The notes beneath the pieces are model-generated. The model worked only from the letters and a program-made list of their open reading frames with translations. It searched no databases and was not told the origin of the DNA. The translations under genes were made by a program, and so were the position numbers. Source: Candidatus Rokuibacteriota bacterium (GTDB taxonomy: Bacteria; Methylomirabilota; Methylomirabilia; Rokubacteriales; CSP1-6). From it: a stretch of 64,000 nucleotides of DNA. Location of the stretch: NCBI GenBank assembly GCA_003220435.1, contig QHSL01000078.1, forward strand, positions 1 to 64,000. The letters are read 5' to 3'. Shown one piece after another: positions 52,260-61,041 of the stretch; the first letter of the stretch is position 1, and each line of letters starts with the position of its first letter.

Positions 52260-53822
52260 GTGCAGGGTGTCTTCACCGCCGAGGAGATGCGGCGGCTCGA
52301 CCGGCGCGCGATCACCGAGCTGGGCATCCCCGGCGCGACCCTCATGGAGAACGCCGGTCGCGGCGCCGCCGACGCGATCGCCGCCGCGCTCCCCGGGCTC
52401 GGCGCGCCGCTGCGGGGCGCGCGGGTGGTCGTCGTCTGCGGCAAGGGCGGCAACGCAGGCGATGGCTTCGTCGTCGCCCGATGGCTCAAGCGCCACGGCG
52501 CGCGCCCCTCGGTGGTGCTCGCCTTCCCGCCCGCCGAGATCGGCGGCGACGCCGGGCAGAAGCTCGCGGAGCTCAGACGCGCGGGAATTCGTCCCATCCA
52601 GCTCGAGGACGACGCGGCGGCCGCGGCTCAGCTTTCGCGGGCCCACGTCGTGGTCGACGCGCTCCTGGGGACCGGCTCGCGCGGCGCGCCGGAAGGGACT
52701 GTCGCGCGGGCGATCGCGCTGATCAATCGGAGTGCGCGACCGGTCGTCGCGCTCGATATTCCCTCCGGGATCTCCGCCGACGGCGGAGCTCATCAGGGAG
52801 TCGCCGTCCACGCGGTGATGACCCTGACGTTCGCCGGGCTCAAGCGCGGGCTGGTCACGGGCCCGGGCGCCTCGCTGGCCGGACGCGTGAAGGTGATCCC
52901 GATCGGCGTGCCCGATGCCGAGGTCGCGCGCACGGTCACGACCTTTCTCCTCGAGCGGAGCGACGTCCGGCGGCATTTTCCGCCGCGCCCGCGCGGAGCG
53001 CACAAGGGGACCTACGGCCATCTGCTGCTGGTGGCCGGCTCGCTCGGCAAGACCGGCGCGGCCGCGCTGGGGGCCTTGGCCGCCATGCGCTGCGGAGGCG
53101 GGCTCGTCACGGTCGCGACGCCTCTCAGCCAGCAGCCGATCGTCGCGAGCCTGGTGGTGGAAGCGATGACCGAGCCGCTGCCCGAGACGGCCGCCCGCAC
53201 GCTCGGGCTGAAGGCGCGCGAAGTCGTGGCCGAGCTGGCCGCATCGCGCGACGCCGTCGCCATCGGCTCTGGCATCGGCCTCGATGCGGAGACTCAACAG
53301 GTCGCGCGGAGCCTGGTCGCCGAGCTACGCAAGGTGCTGGCGGTCGACGCCGACGGGCTGACGGCGCTCGCCCGCCACCTCGAGACGCTGCGCGCGGCGC
53401 CGGCGGCGCGCTGCCTCACGCCGCATCCCGGCGAGATGGCGCGGATGCTCGAGATCAGCGTGGCCGACGTGGAGCGCGACCGGATCGAGTGCGTGCGCTC
53501 GTTCGCCACGCGCCACGGGGCACACGTCGTGCTCAAGGGCGCCGGGAGCGTGATCGGTGCGCCGGACGGCCGCGTGTTCGTGAATCCCACGGGCAACCCC
53601 GGGATGGCGAGCGGCGGCGCCGGCGACGTGCTCACCGGCATGCTCGGCGCCTTCCTGGCGCGCGGCATCGAGCCCGGCGCCGCGCTGCAGGCGAGCGTCT
53701 ACCTGCACGGCAGCGCCGGGGACATCGCCGCCGAGCGCGTCGGTGAAGAGTCGCTGATCGCGCGGGACGTCATCGCGGCGATCCCGGAAGCGTTCACGAG
53801 GCTCCGTGTCGACGCAGACTGA
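52260..53822 (+). CDS. nnr: Bifunctional NAD(P)H-hydrate epimerase / dehydratase
   Basis: 520 residues combining both metabolite-repair activities. The N-terminal epimerase (YjeF_N) has MENAGRGAADAIAA, VVVCGKGGNAGDGFVVAR and ALDIPSGISAD. The C-terminal ADP-dependent dehydratase (ribokinase-like) has HKGTYGHLLLVAGSLGKTGAA, LTPHPGEMARML and NPTGNPGMASGGAGDVLTG. It restores NAD(P)H damaged by hydration. GTG start; 3' end overlaps tsaE by 17 nt. Confidence 0.95.
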   Translation: MQGVFTAEEMRRLDRRAITELGIPGATLMENAGRGAADAIAAALPGLGAPLRGARVVVVCGKGGNAGDGFVVARWLKRHGARPSVVLAFPPAEIGGDAGQKLAELRRAGIRPIQLEDDAAAAAQLSRAHVVVDALLGTGSRGAPEGTVARAIALINRSARPVVALDIPSGISADGGAHQGVAVHAVMTLTFAGLKRGLVTGPGASLAGRVKVIPIGVPDAEVARTVTTFLLERSDVRRHFPPRPRGAHKGTYGHLLLVAGSLGKTGAAALGALAAMRCGGGLVTVATPLSQQPIVASLVVEAMTEPLPETAARTLGLKAREVVAELAASRDAVAIGSGIGLDAETQQVARSLVAELRKVLAVDADGLTALARHLETLRAAPAARCLTPHPGEMARMLEISVADVERDRIECVRSFATRHGAHVVLKGAGSVIGAPDGRVFVNPTGNPGMASGGAGDVLTGMLGAFLARGIEPGAALQASVYLHGSAGDIAAERVGEESLIARDVIAAIPEAFTRLRVDAD

Positions 53823-54228
53823 GATTGCCTCGGCAAGCCCGGCGGAGACCGAGGCCGCCGGCGAGCGTCTCGGCCGTGTCCTACGGCCCGGCGCGGTGGT
53901 CGCTCTGACCGGAGAGCTCGGCGCGGGCAAGACGTGCTTCATCCAAGGTCTCGTTCAGGGTCTCGGTTCCGCGGTCCGCGCCACGAGCCCGACCTTCGTG
54001 CTCGTCAACCAGTACAAGGGCCGTGTACCCGTCTACCATGTCGACGCGTACCGGACCGAGAGCCTGACGGAGCTGATGGATCTCGGCCTTCTCGAGCTGA
54101 TGAGCGGTGAAGGGGTGACCCTGATCGAGTGGGCCGACAAGCTGGCGTCCTTGCTGCCGCCCGACGCGATCCATGTGAGCATCCGTGGCGTCGGCGACGA
54201 GCCGCGCCTGATCACGATCCGCGCGTGA
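53806..54228 (+). CDS. tsaE: tRNA threonylcarbamoyladenosine biosynthesis ATPase
   Basis: 140 residues. Walker A LTGELGAGKTCFIQGL, the SPTFVLVNQY segment, YHVDAYR and LIEWADKLASLLP identify TsaE, which drives the TsaBD complex in t6A37 tRNA modification. Overlap with nnr is the classical arrangement. Starts with GTG. Confidence 0.94.
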   Translation: MSTQTEIASASPAETEAAGERLGRVLRPGAVVALTGELGAGKTCFIQGLVQGLGSAVRATSPTFVLVNQYKGRVPVYHVDAYRTESLTELMDLGLLELMSGEGVTLIEWADKLASLLPPDAIHVSIRGVGDEPRLITIRA

Positions 54229-54303
54229 CCGCGTCACCCGCTCGTCCTCCCGTATCGAAATCAGCGCGTTGACGCGCCCGCGCCCGCCGCGTACGACAGC
54301 CGT

Positions 54304-54978
54304 ATGGCCGTCGAACGCTGGCCCGAGAGCGATCGCCCGCGCGAGCGGCTCTACTGGAACGGCCCCGAGGCACTCGCCGACGCCGAGCTCCTGGCCATCC
54401 AGCTCGGATCGGGCACGCGCGGCAAGAGCGCGGTCGACCTCGCGCGCGAGGTGCTGGCGGCCTACGGCTCGCTCGCCGAGGTCGCGGGCCGCGACGCGAT
54501 CGAGCTCGCGAAGGTCACGGGGGTGGGCCCGGCCAAGGCCGCCCGGCTCGTCGCGGCGTTCGAGCTGACCCGGCGTCTCCGGGCTCGCACCCCTGGAGCC
54601 CGGCTGGTCCTATCCGGTCCCGCCGAGGTCTACGCCGCGTTCGGGCCGCTCATGGAAGACCTCCCGCGCGAGGTCTTCCGTGTCGCGCTACTCGACGCGC
54701 AGAACGGTCTCTTGAGGGACCGCGTGATCTCGCAGGGAACGCTGTCGGCCAGCCTGGTGCATCCGCGGGAGGTGTTCAAGCCGGCCATCCTCGAGTCGGC
54801 CGCGTCGGTGATCTTGCTGCACAACCATCCGAGCGGCGACCCCACGCCCAGCCGCGAGGACATCCGGCTGACGCGCCAACTCGTCGAGTGCGCGCGTCTC
54901 CTGGACCTCCGGATCCACGATCACCTCGTGATCGGGCACGGCCGCTTCGTCAGCCTCGCCGAAAGGGGGATCATCTAG
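54304..54978 (+). CDS. radC: RadC-family JAB/MPN-domain protein
   Basis: 224 residues: N-terminal helix-hairpin-helix region (LYWNGPEALADAELLAIQLGSG, VTGVGPAKAARL) and a C-terminal JAB domain with the metal site LLHNHPSGDPTPSREDI. Despite its name, RadC is not established as a repair protein; family members are predicted metalloproteases or nucleases. Full family length. Confidence 0.93.
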   Translation: MAVERWPESDRPRERLYWNGPEALADAELLAIQLGSGTRGKSAVDLAREVLAAYGSLAEVAGRDAIELAKVTGVGPAKAARLVAAFELTRRLRARTPGARLVLSGPAEVYAAFGPLMEDLPREVFRVALLDAQNGLLRDRVISQGTLSASLVHPREVFKPAILESAASVILLHNHPSGDPTPSREDIRLTRQLVECARLLDLRIHDHLVIGHGRFVSLAERGII

Positions 54979-54992
54979 GACCGGCCCGGGCG

Positions 54993-55235
54993 TCAGCTCT
55001 TCGCCAGCTTCTCGATTTCCTTTCGAGGCAGTGTCTGGAGGCGCGAGAGCAGCGACTTCACCTTGCTCTCACAGGAATGATCGGCCAGGATCAGCTTCTT
55101 CGAGCGGGTACCGTCGACGATGTAGGCCACCCAATCGTCGAGATTGGGTGTGCCCCGCCAGGCCACAGTGACGCCACTCATACGCAGGCGTCGCCGGCCC
55201 TCCACCTTCGCAAGCGGTTTTCTACTGCCGTCCAT
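54993..55235 (-). CDS. Small protein of unknown function
   Basis: 80 residues, basic at the N-terminus (RKPLAKVEGRRRLRMSG), then GVTVAWRGTPNLDDWVAYIV and KKLILADHSCESKVKSLLS, and an amphipathic Lys/Leu-rich end. The ATG has GGAGG 11 nt upstream. It converges with radC, 14 nt between stops. Codon use and the lack of a stronger opposite frame support a real gene. Family not recognised. Confidence 0.55.
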   Translation of the reverse strand: MDGSRKPLAKVEGRRRLRMSGVTVAWRGTPNLDDWVAYIVDGTRSKKLILADHSCESKVKSLLSRLQTLPRKEIEKLAKS

Positions 55236-55568
55236 CGCGCTGTGTACCTCCAGGAGAGGGGACCGGTCGTGGCGACCGCGGCGCAGCCTTGAATTGAACA
55301 GGTGACATCGCGCGCCAACCTTACGAGCGCGCTGATTTCAGTGTCAAGGTCTCGTTTGCCCGCAAAAAATGCGTGCGCGCCAACGCTTCACGAAGCGCGC
55401 CCGCGTGGAATCCGGGGATCTTGGGGGGTGCGCTCTCCGTGGACGAATGGACCGTCATATTTCGACGACGCCCTCGTGAGATCGCGTCAGACCGTGCGAT
55501 TTTGTCGTCTGTGGATAGCGGTGGACAAGTGGATAACGTGTGAGCATTTTCCTTGCCGTTCGAGCGGG
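55236..55568. other. Intergenic region with DnaA-box-like sites
   Basis: No gene is visible in these 333 bases. They are the least GC-rich stretch nearby. TGTGGATAG at 55510-55518 and AGTGGATAA at 55528-55536 each match the DnaA box TGTGGATAA at 8 of 9 positions, in the same orientation and 18 bp apart. GTGGACAAG between them is a weaker match. Confidence 0.45.
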
Positions 55569-56555
55569 TCAGCGCTCCGCAAGAACGCGCTCGAGGATCC
55601 GGCGAGCCAGAATCGGCCCGCGAGTGACGAATCCGGTGAAGTATCCGACGGCGTTCGCCCCCGCGTGGAGAAGCTGCAGCGCCTTGTCGGGAGAGTCCAC
55701 GCCGCCGGTTGCGATGATCTCGAGATCGCGGCCGAACGCGCCTCGCGTCCGGCGCAGATTCGCAAGCGTCGCCGGGAAGATGTCAGGTCCGGAGAGACCC
55801 CCGGCGCCCTGAGAGAGCCGTGGGTCCTCGATGCGTCGCGTGTTGCCGTAGTTGACGATTCGCACGCCCGCGTCGAGCGCGGCCGGGATGATCTGTGACT
55901 GATTTGTCTCGTCGAAGTCGGGTGAAAGCTTGACGATCAGTGGCTTGGACGTGGCTCCGCGAACCTCGCGCAGGAGCGCTGCGAGCTCGCCGGGCTTGCG
56001 GCTCCACTCGTACACCAGCTTGGTGTTGGGGGACGAGATGTTGAACTCGACCAGGTCGCCGAGCGGGCCGAGCTCGCGCACGAGCGTCACGTACTGATCG
56101 ATCGACTCGCCGGCCACGCTGATGATCAGGGGGACGCGCTGGGGAATGTGCGCCACCGCCGCCCGGAACCCCGCGAGGCCAGGATTCTGAAAGCCGTTGC
56201 AGTTCACGAGGCCCGGCCCGGCGTCGGAGCGGGTCCGGATCAGGTTGGGTTGGGGATGGCCGGGGCGAGGGTCGACCGTAATCGACTTGGCAGTGACGGC
56301 GCCGAAACCCAGGCCCATCGCGCGCGACAGGATCCGCGGATCGTAGTACATCGCGGCGAGGATGAGGGGATTGGGCAAGGCCACGCCCCCCAGCGTCACG
56401 GCGAGCCTCGGATCCTCGAGGCGGAAGCCGCCGAGTCGGTCGAGCGGCAGCAGGCGCAGCACGCTCTGGCCAAGAGCGATCGCGGCCGGCTCGGGGAGGC
56501 GGCAGAGGAGGTCGTCGTAGAAGAACCGGTAGAGGGCTGCGATCGATCGGCTCAT
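55569..56555 (-). CDS. pyrD: Dihydroorotate dehydrogenase (class 2-like)
   Basis: 328 residues. The N-terminal amphipathic helices (YRFFYDDLLCRLPEPAAIAL) match the membrane-associating part of quinone-dependent class 2 enzymes. The FMN barrel shows LGFGAVTAKSITVDPRPGHP, LVNCNGFQNPGL, EFNISSPNTKLVYEW and IIATGGVDSPDKALQLLHAGA. It oxidises dihydroorotate in pyrimidine synthesis. Several class 2 motifs are modified (for example KLSPDFDE), so it is a divergent member. The ATG at 56555 begins the conserved helix; the frame extends nine codons further. Confidence 0.88.
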   Translation of the reverse strand: MSRSIAALYRFFYDDLLCRLPEPAAIALGQSVLRLLPLDRLGGFRLEDPRLAVTLGGVALPNPLILAAMYYDPRILSRAMGLGFGAVTAKSITVDPRPGHPQPNLIRTRSDAGPGLVNCNGFQNPGLAGFRAAVAHIPQRVPLIISVAGESIDQYVTLVRELGPLGDLVEFNISSPNTKLVYEWSRKPGELAALLREVRGATSKPLIVKLSPDFDETNQSQIIPAALDAGVRIVNYGNTRRIEDPRLSQGAGGLSGPDIFPATLANLRRTRGAFGRDLEIIATGGVDSPDKALQLLHAGANAVGYFTGFVTRGPILARRILERVLAER

Positions 56556-56623
56556 TCGCGACGACCGGCCGGAGGATAACACGCGCTCTTGACGATGGCG
56601 ACGGTGCCATTTAGGGTAAGACG

Positions 56624-57421
56624 TTGAAATTCATCGTGAACTGGCGCCGCGCAGCTCTCGTCAGCATCATAGCTCTCACCACCGCCTGCGCGACCACGCT
56701 GGGGACGGGTGACGCGCCGCCGCCCCGCCTCGACCAGCGGATCGCCGCGCCGTCGTTCTCTTTCGGGGCCGACACGTTCACGTTTCCCAACCTGATCGGC
56801 GCGCGGCACCCGGACGAACCCGATATCTACGCGCACTATTGCTTCGTGCTGGCGCGCGGGCTGCGCCAGTTCGCCCAGTTCGCGCGGTTCGACCCGGCTC
56901 TGCCCAAGCTCGATCGGGCCGGCTACGTCGAGCGCGTCCAGCGCGTCGCCGACCGGTCGGTGTGGAAGCCGGCTCTTTCCCCCGACGATCGGGTCGTCAT
57001 CCCCGGCTACGCGAACCTGCGCGAGTTCTCGCGCGCCGAAGAGCTCGCGGTCAAGGAGGGGCTCGGCGGTCGGTTCTGGACCTGGGTGCACTGGACCAAC
57101 TGGCGCGTCATGTTTCCAGTGACCAGGAGCCACCAGGAGGCGGTCGCTCGCGAGATCATCGACGACCTGCGCGCCGGCCGGCTGGTCCAGCTCCTGGTGA
57201 CGAACTGGCCGAAGCCGGAGCTGAACCACACGGTGGTCGTCTTCGAGTCGCGCTCGGCGGAAAATGGCATCGAGTTCGTCGTGTGGGATCCGAACAATCC
57301 GTCCGAGCCCGGCGTCATGACGTTCGACCATGGCGCCCGCCGATTCTGGGCGACTGATCTCTACGACACGGAGCCGGGGCCGATCCGAGCGTTCCGCATG
57401 TACTATTCTCCGCTGCTGTGA
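56624..57421 (+). CDS. Lipoprotein with possible papain-like (C39-type) fold
   Basis: 265 residues from a TTG. A lipoprotein signal ends in the lipobox TTAC (Cys22). The mature part carries Cys73 in IYAHYCFVLARGLRQF, His202 in LNHTVVVFES and Asp222 in EFVVWDPNNPSEPG. The order Cys...His...Asp/Asn with beta-strands around the His and Asp is what papain-like and C39-like cysteine peptidases show. This is inference from spacing only. It is in the same direction as, and 126 nt ahead of, the ketosynthase cluster, so it may belong to it. Confidence 0.6.
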   Translation: MKFIVNWRRAALVSIIALTTACATTLGTGDAPPPRLDQRIAAPSFSFGADTFTFPNLIGARHPDEPDIYAHYCFVLARGLRQFAQFARFDPALPKLDRAGYVERVQRVADRSVWKPALSPDDRVVIPGYANLREFSRAEELAVKEGLGGRFWTWVHWTNWRVMFPVTRSHQEAVAREIIDDLRAGRLVQLLVTNWPKPELNHTVVVFESRSAENGIEFVVWDPNNPSEPGVMTFDHGARRFWATDLYDTEPGPIRAFRMYYSPLL

Positions 57422-57456
57422 CGATGCTTCCGCAATTCCTAGCCGCGCCTCAGCCA

Positions 57457-57474
57457 GCGGGGCCCGAGCCCCGC
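57457..57474 (+). repeat. Short GC hairpin ahead of the ketosynthase cluster
   Basis: GCGGGGC (57457-57463) and GCCCCGC (57468-57474) form a perfect 7-bp stem with a 4-nt loop in the 126-nt gap before the first ketosynthase. There is no T-run. It may attenuate read-through from the lipoprotein gene. Confidence 0.4.
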
Positions 57475-57547
57475 GACGGCTTGCGGCGCACACGACCGCT
57501 CACGACGACCGTCGCGCGCCCGCCGGCGCGGCGGTACGGCGCCCGCG

Positions 57548-58738
57548 ATGGCTGGAGCCACGCGCCTGCGCGCTGAGCCCGTCGCGCTTGTCGCCGCCGG
57601 CGCCGTAACGCCGCTGGGCGCCGATCTCGACGCCTTCTGGTCCGGGCTCGTCACGGGAAGCGACGGGATCTCGGCGATCGAGCGGTTCCCGGTGGCCGAC
57701 CTGCGGGTCGGGCGCGGCGGCGAGATCAAGAAGCTCCGGCCGCTGCCGACCCCACGTCAGCCTGGATGCCGCGCCACACACCTCCTGCTGGCCGCGGCCG
57801 AAGACCTGCTCGCCCGCGCCGAGATCAGCGCAGAGCCGTCACGGGTGGCGGTCGTCGTCGGCACCGCGCTCGGCGGCGTCGAGCAGCTCGAGCGAGCCCT
57901 GGCGCCCCAGGGCCGCCCGCGCCACGCCGCCGCGGCCTTCTACGACACGCCCACGCACGCGCTCGCGCGCCGTGTCGACGCGCGGGGGCCGGTCGTCACC
58001 GTGTCGACCGCCTGCGCTGCGGGGGCCACGGCCCTCGGTGCGGCGGCCGATCTGCTGCGCGCGGACCTGGCCGACGTCGTGATCGCCGGCGGCTACGACG
58101 CGCTCTGCCGATTCGTCATGCGTGGCTTCGACGCGCTGCGCTCGCTCACGCGCGAGCGCGTGCGTCCGTTCGACCGCCGGCGCAGCGGCCTGCTGCTCGG
58201 CGAGGCGGCCGCCCTCGTGCTGATGACGCGCGACGAGAGGTCGGGGGATCCGAAGCTCGGTCGGCTGCTCGGCCACGCGAGCGCCAGCGACGCCGCGCAC
58301 ATCGCGGCGCCGGACCAGAACGGCCGCGGCCTCGAGCTGGCTGTTCGGTCGGCGATCGACGAGGCCGGGCTCACGCCCGATGACCTCGACTTCGTGAGCG
58401 CCCACGGAACCGGCACGCCGCTCAACGATCGGATCGAGGCCGACGTGCTCAAGCGCACGCTCGGCGTTCGGGCTCACCAGATTCCCGTCAACTCGATCAA
58501 GGCGGGCCTGGGCCACACGATGGGCGCGGGCGCCACGCTCGAGGCGATCATGTGCCTGCTGGCTACGCGCGAGGGCGTCGTGCCTCACACCCTCGGGCTG
58601 GAGGATCCGGATCCCGCCTGCGACTTGGACCTCGTGATGGAATCACCACGCGCCTTCCGCCCGAGAATCAGCCTCAGCACGTCGCTCGGCTTCGGCGGCT
58701 GCAACGCCGCCCTCGTGCTCGAGGGAACCGAGGCGTGA
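57548..58738 (+). CDS. Beta-ketoacyl synthase (KS1)
   Basis: 396 residues of the FabF/KS family. The catalytic triad is complete: Cys156 in TVSTACAAGATAL, His in SAHGTGTPLND and His in SIKAGLGHTMGAG, plus the terminal Gly-rich LSTSLGFGGCNAALVL. It performs decarboxylative Claisen condensation on ACP-bound chains. Followed by a KS-like partner without Cys, an ACP and a second KS, it fits a type II polyene pathway rather than primary fatty-acid synthesis, since no fabD/G/Z/H genes adjoin it. Confidence 0.92.
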   Translation: MAGATRLRAEPVALVAAGAVTPLGADLDAFWSGLVTGSDGISAIERFPVADLRVGRGGEIKKLRPLPTPRQPGCRATHLLLAAAEDLLARAEISAEPSRVAVVVGTALGGVEQLERALAPQGRPRHAAAAFYDTPTHALARRVDARGPVVTVSTACAAGATALGAAADLLRADLADVVIAGGYDALCRFVMRGFDALRSLTRERVRPFDRRRSGLLLGEAAALVLMTRDERSGDPKLGRLLGHASASDAAHIAAPDQNGRGLELAVRSAIDEAGLTPDDLDFVSAHGTGTPLNDRIEADVLKRTLGVRAHQIPVNSIKAGLGHTMGAGATLEAIMCLLATREGVVPHTLGLEDPDPACDLDLVMESPRAFRPRISLSTSLGFGGCNAALVLEGTEA

Positions 58739-59568
58739 CCGGCACGACGGTCGAGCGCGTCGCGGTGCTCACGGGATGGGGCGAAGGGATCAGCGCCCTT
58801 CCGGCGGATGCTGCCCGGGCCGCGGCCGGCCGCCCCGTGATTCCGATTCCTCGCCCCGACCTTGCGGGCGACCGTTTCCGCCGCGCGACGCGGGAATGCC
58901 TGTTGGGCGTCGCGGCGGTCGATGCACTCCTCCGCGAGGGCGGGATGCCGCGGGACGCGATCCGAGGCACCTCGACCGCGCTGGTCTACGTCACCGGTGG
59001 TGCCTACGGCGCCTCGAACGCCGCGTTCATCGCCGGATCGTCAGGCGCGCCGGCGGGCGACGCTCGCGAGACCAGGCACGCTCAGGCGTGGGCCGGCGCG
59101 CTGCACTTCCCGTACACGGCGCCGAGCGCGATGGCCGGGGAGGTTGCGATCGAGTTCGGGCTGACCGGGCAGTATGGCATCCTGATCGGCGGTGCGGTGG
59201 CGGCGATCGACGCCCTCTGGCAGGCGACGCGGCTCCTGGCCGCCGGTCGCTGCACACGCGCGCTCGTGCTGGCAGTGGAGACCTTCCAAGAATGCGAAGG
59301 GCTCTACGCGCGCGGCCGCTGGCTCGTCCGACGGCCGCTCGTCGAGGCCGCCGCGTGCGCGCTGCTGGTCCCCGGCGCGCAGTCCGCGCAGTACAACGTG
59401 CCGCGGGCGCCCGCCGCGCTCGAGACCCTGGCGCTCGCCCGTGCCGGGGAGACGCTCGCGTGCGCGCCGCTGATTGCGCTGGCGCTCGCCCGTGATGGTG
59501 GGACGATAGGACCCATCAGCGTGACCGGCGAGTGGCGCGGCCGCCGCGCCGGGCTGCAGTGGCGGTAG
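58735..59568 (+). CDS. Truncated KS-like protein without active-site Cys (CLF-like 1)
   Basis: 277 residues related to the N-terminal half of ketosynthases. The segment where the nucleophile should be reads GLTGQYGILIGGAVAAIDAL, with no Cys, and the C-terminal half with the two catalytic His is missing. Such proteins pair with active KS subunits as chain-length factors in aryl-polyene pathways. The GTG overlaps the KS1 stop (GTGA), supporting a heterodimer. Confidence 0.75.
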   Translation: MTGTTVERVAVLTGWGEGISALPADAARAAAGRPVIPIPRPDLAGDRFRRATRECLLGVAAVDALLREGGMPRDAIRGTSTALVYVTGGAYGASNAAFIAGSSGAPAGDARETRHAQAWAGALHFPYTAPSAMAGEVAIEFGLTGQYGILIGGAVAAIDALWQATRLLAAGRCTRALVLAVETFQECEGLYARGRWLVRRPLVEAAACALLVPGAQSAQYNVPRAPAALETLALARAGETLACAPLIALALARDGGTIGPISVTGEWRGRRAGLQWR

Positions 59569-59590
59569 GCGTCTAGGTCCTAGGAGGGCT

Positions 59591-59866
59591 ATGGAACCCA
59601 AAGAGGCGTTCGACGAGCTCAAGACGATCCTCGTGACCCGGCTCAAGTTCGATCCGCGCCGGGCCGTCGACCTGACCCTCGAGACGATGCTGCCGAAGGG
59701 CGTCGAGGACTCGATCGGGCTGGACTCGCTCGACTTCATCGAGCTGTCGATCGCCATCGAGGAGCGGTTCGGCATCGTAATGGACGAGTCGGCGGACCTG
59801 GCCCCGCACTTCGCGTCGTTCGATACGCTGTCGCGCTACATTGCGTCGAGGACGACGCGCGCGTGA
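59591..59866 (+). CDS. Acyl carrier protein
   Basis: 91 residues with the phosphopantetheine attachment Ser46 in the motif GLDSLDFIELSIAIEERF and acidic helix II. A strong GGAGG precedes the ATG. It carries growing chains between the two KS pairs. AcpS at 51.1 kb could load it. Confidence 0.93.
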   Translation: MEPKEAFDELKTILVTRLKFDPRRAVDLTLETMLPKGVEDSIGLDSLDFIELSIAIEERFGIVMDESADLAPHFASFDTLSRYIASRTTRA

Positions 59867-61041
59867 AGCCCGTCGCGATCACCGGGCTCGGCGTCGTCAG
59901 CCCGTTCGGCGCCGGCGTCAAGGCGTACTGGGAGGGGCTCAGCGGCGGCGTTTGTGCGATCCGGCCTATCACTCTGATCGATACCGAAGGGTTCCGCTGT
60001 CGGATCGCCGCCGAGGTGCCCCGTCCCATCGCCGGCTCGGCGCGTCGCTCCCGCGCCGATCGGCTGGCGCTTGCCGCCGCACGAGAGGCGTTGGACGACG
60101 CCGGGGTCGATCGCGGCGATCGTGAGGACGCCGCCGTGATCGTGGGCGCGGTCGGCGGCGGCATGCTCGAGGCCGAGGCGTGGCACTGGCGGCGCATGCG
60201 CGGTAGCGCCGAGCCGGTGCCGCGGCCGCTCGCCTCGAGCTTCCCCTCGGCGCACGCCGACGTGATCGGCAGCACCCTCGGCCTCGCGGGCCCGCGCGAG
60301 ACCGTCGTGACCGCGTGCAGTTCCGGCGCCGCTTCTCTTGCGATGGCGACTGATCTGATCAGCGACGGCGTCGTCCCACTCGCCCTCGCCGGCGGAGTGG
60401 ACGCGCTGACTCGGATCTGCTTCATGGGGTTCAACGCCCTGCGCCTCCTCGACCCGGCACCCTGTCGCCCCTTCGATCGCGACCGGCGCGGTATGTCGAT
60501 CGGCGAGGGCGCGGCGTTCGTCGTGCTCGAGGACGGCGCGCGGGCCAGAGCGCGCGGGGCGCGCGTCTACGCCGAGCTCGTCGGTTACGGGATGACCGGT
60601 GACGCCTTCCACGTCACCTCGCCGCACCCGGAAGGCGAGGGGATGGCGCGGGCCATGCGGATCGCCCTGCGAGAGGCTGGCGTGGCCGCCGCGTCGGTCG
60701 GGTACGCGAACGCCCACGGCACGGCCACGCCCCAGAACGACCGGATCGAGGCGCGGGCGATGCGCGACGTCTTCGGCGAGGGCGGGTTGCTCGTCAGCTC
60801 GACGAAATCGATGATCGGCCACACGATGGCCGCCGCTGGCACGCTCGAGGCGGTGGCGACCGTGCTGGCGCTCGTGAGCGAGCTCGTGCCTCCCACCGCG
60901 CAGCTCGAAACGCCGGACCCGGAGATTCCGTTCGATTGCGTGCCGCGCGCGGCCCGCGAGGCGGCGGTGGAGTTCGCCATCTCGAACTCGTTCGGCTTCG
61001 GCGGCCAGAACGTGACGCTCCTGTTCAAACGCGCAGGGTGA
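59863..61041 (+). CDS. Beta-ketoacyl synthase (KS2)
   Basis: 392 residues, complete KS: Cys152 in TVVTACSSGAASLA, His in NAHGTATPQND, Lys/His in STKSMIGHTMAAAG and SNSFGFGGQNVTLL at the end. FabF-like with an FPSAHADVIGSTLGL segment typical of the polyene/flexirubin-type subgroup. GTG start overlapping the ACP stop. It differs clearly from KS1, so it is not a simple duplicate. Confidence 0.92.
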   Translation: MKPVAITGLGVVSPFGAGVKAYWEGLSGGVCAIRPITLIDTEGFRCRIAAEVPRPIAGSARRSRADRLALAAAREALDDAGVDRGDREDAAVIVGAVGGGMLEAEAWHWRRMRGSAEPVPRPLASSFPSAHADVIGSTLGLAGPRETVVTACSSGAASLAMATDLISDGVVPLALAGGVDALTRICFMGFNALRLLDPAPCRPFDRDRRGMSIGEGAAFVVLEDGARARARGARVYAELVGYGMTGDAFHVTSPHPEGEGMARAMRIALREAGVAAASVGYANAHGTATPQNDRIEARAMRDVFGEGGLLVSSTKSMIGHTMAAAGTLEAVATVLALVSELVPPTAQLETPDPEIPFDCVPRAAREAAVEFAISNSFGFGGQNVTLLFKRAG

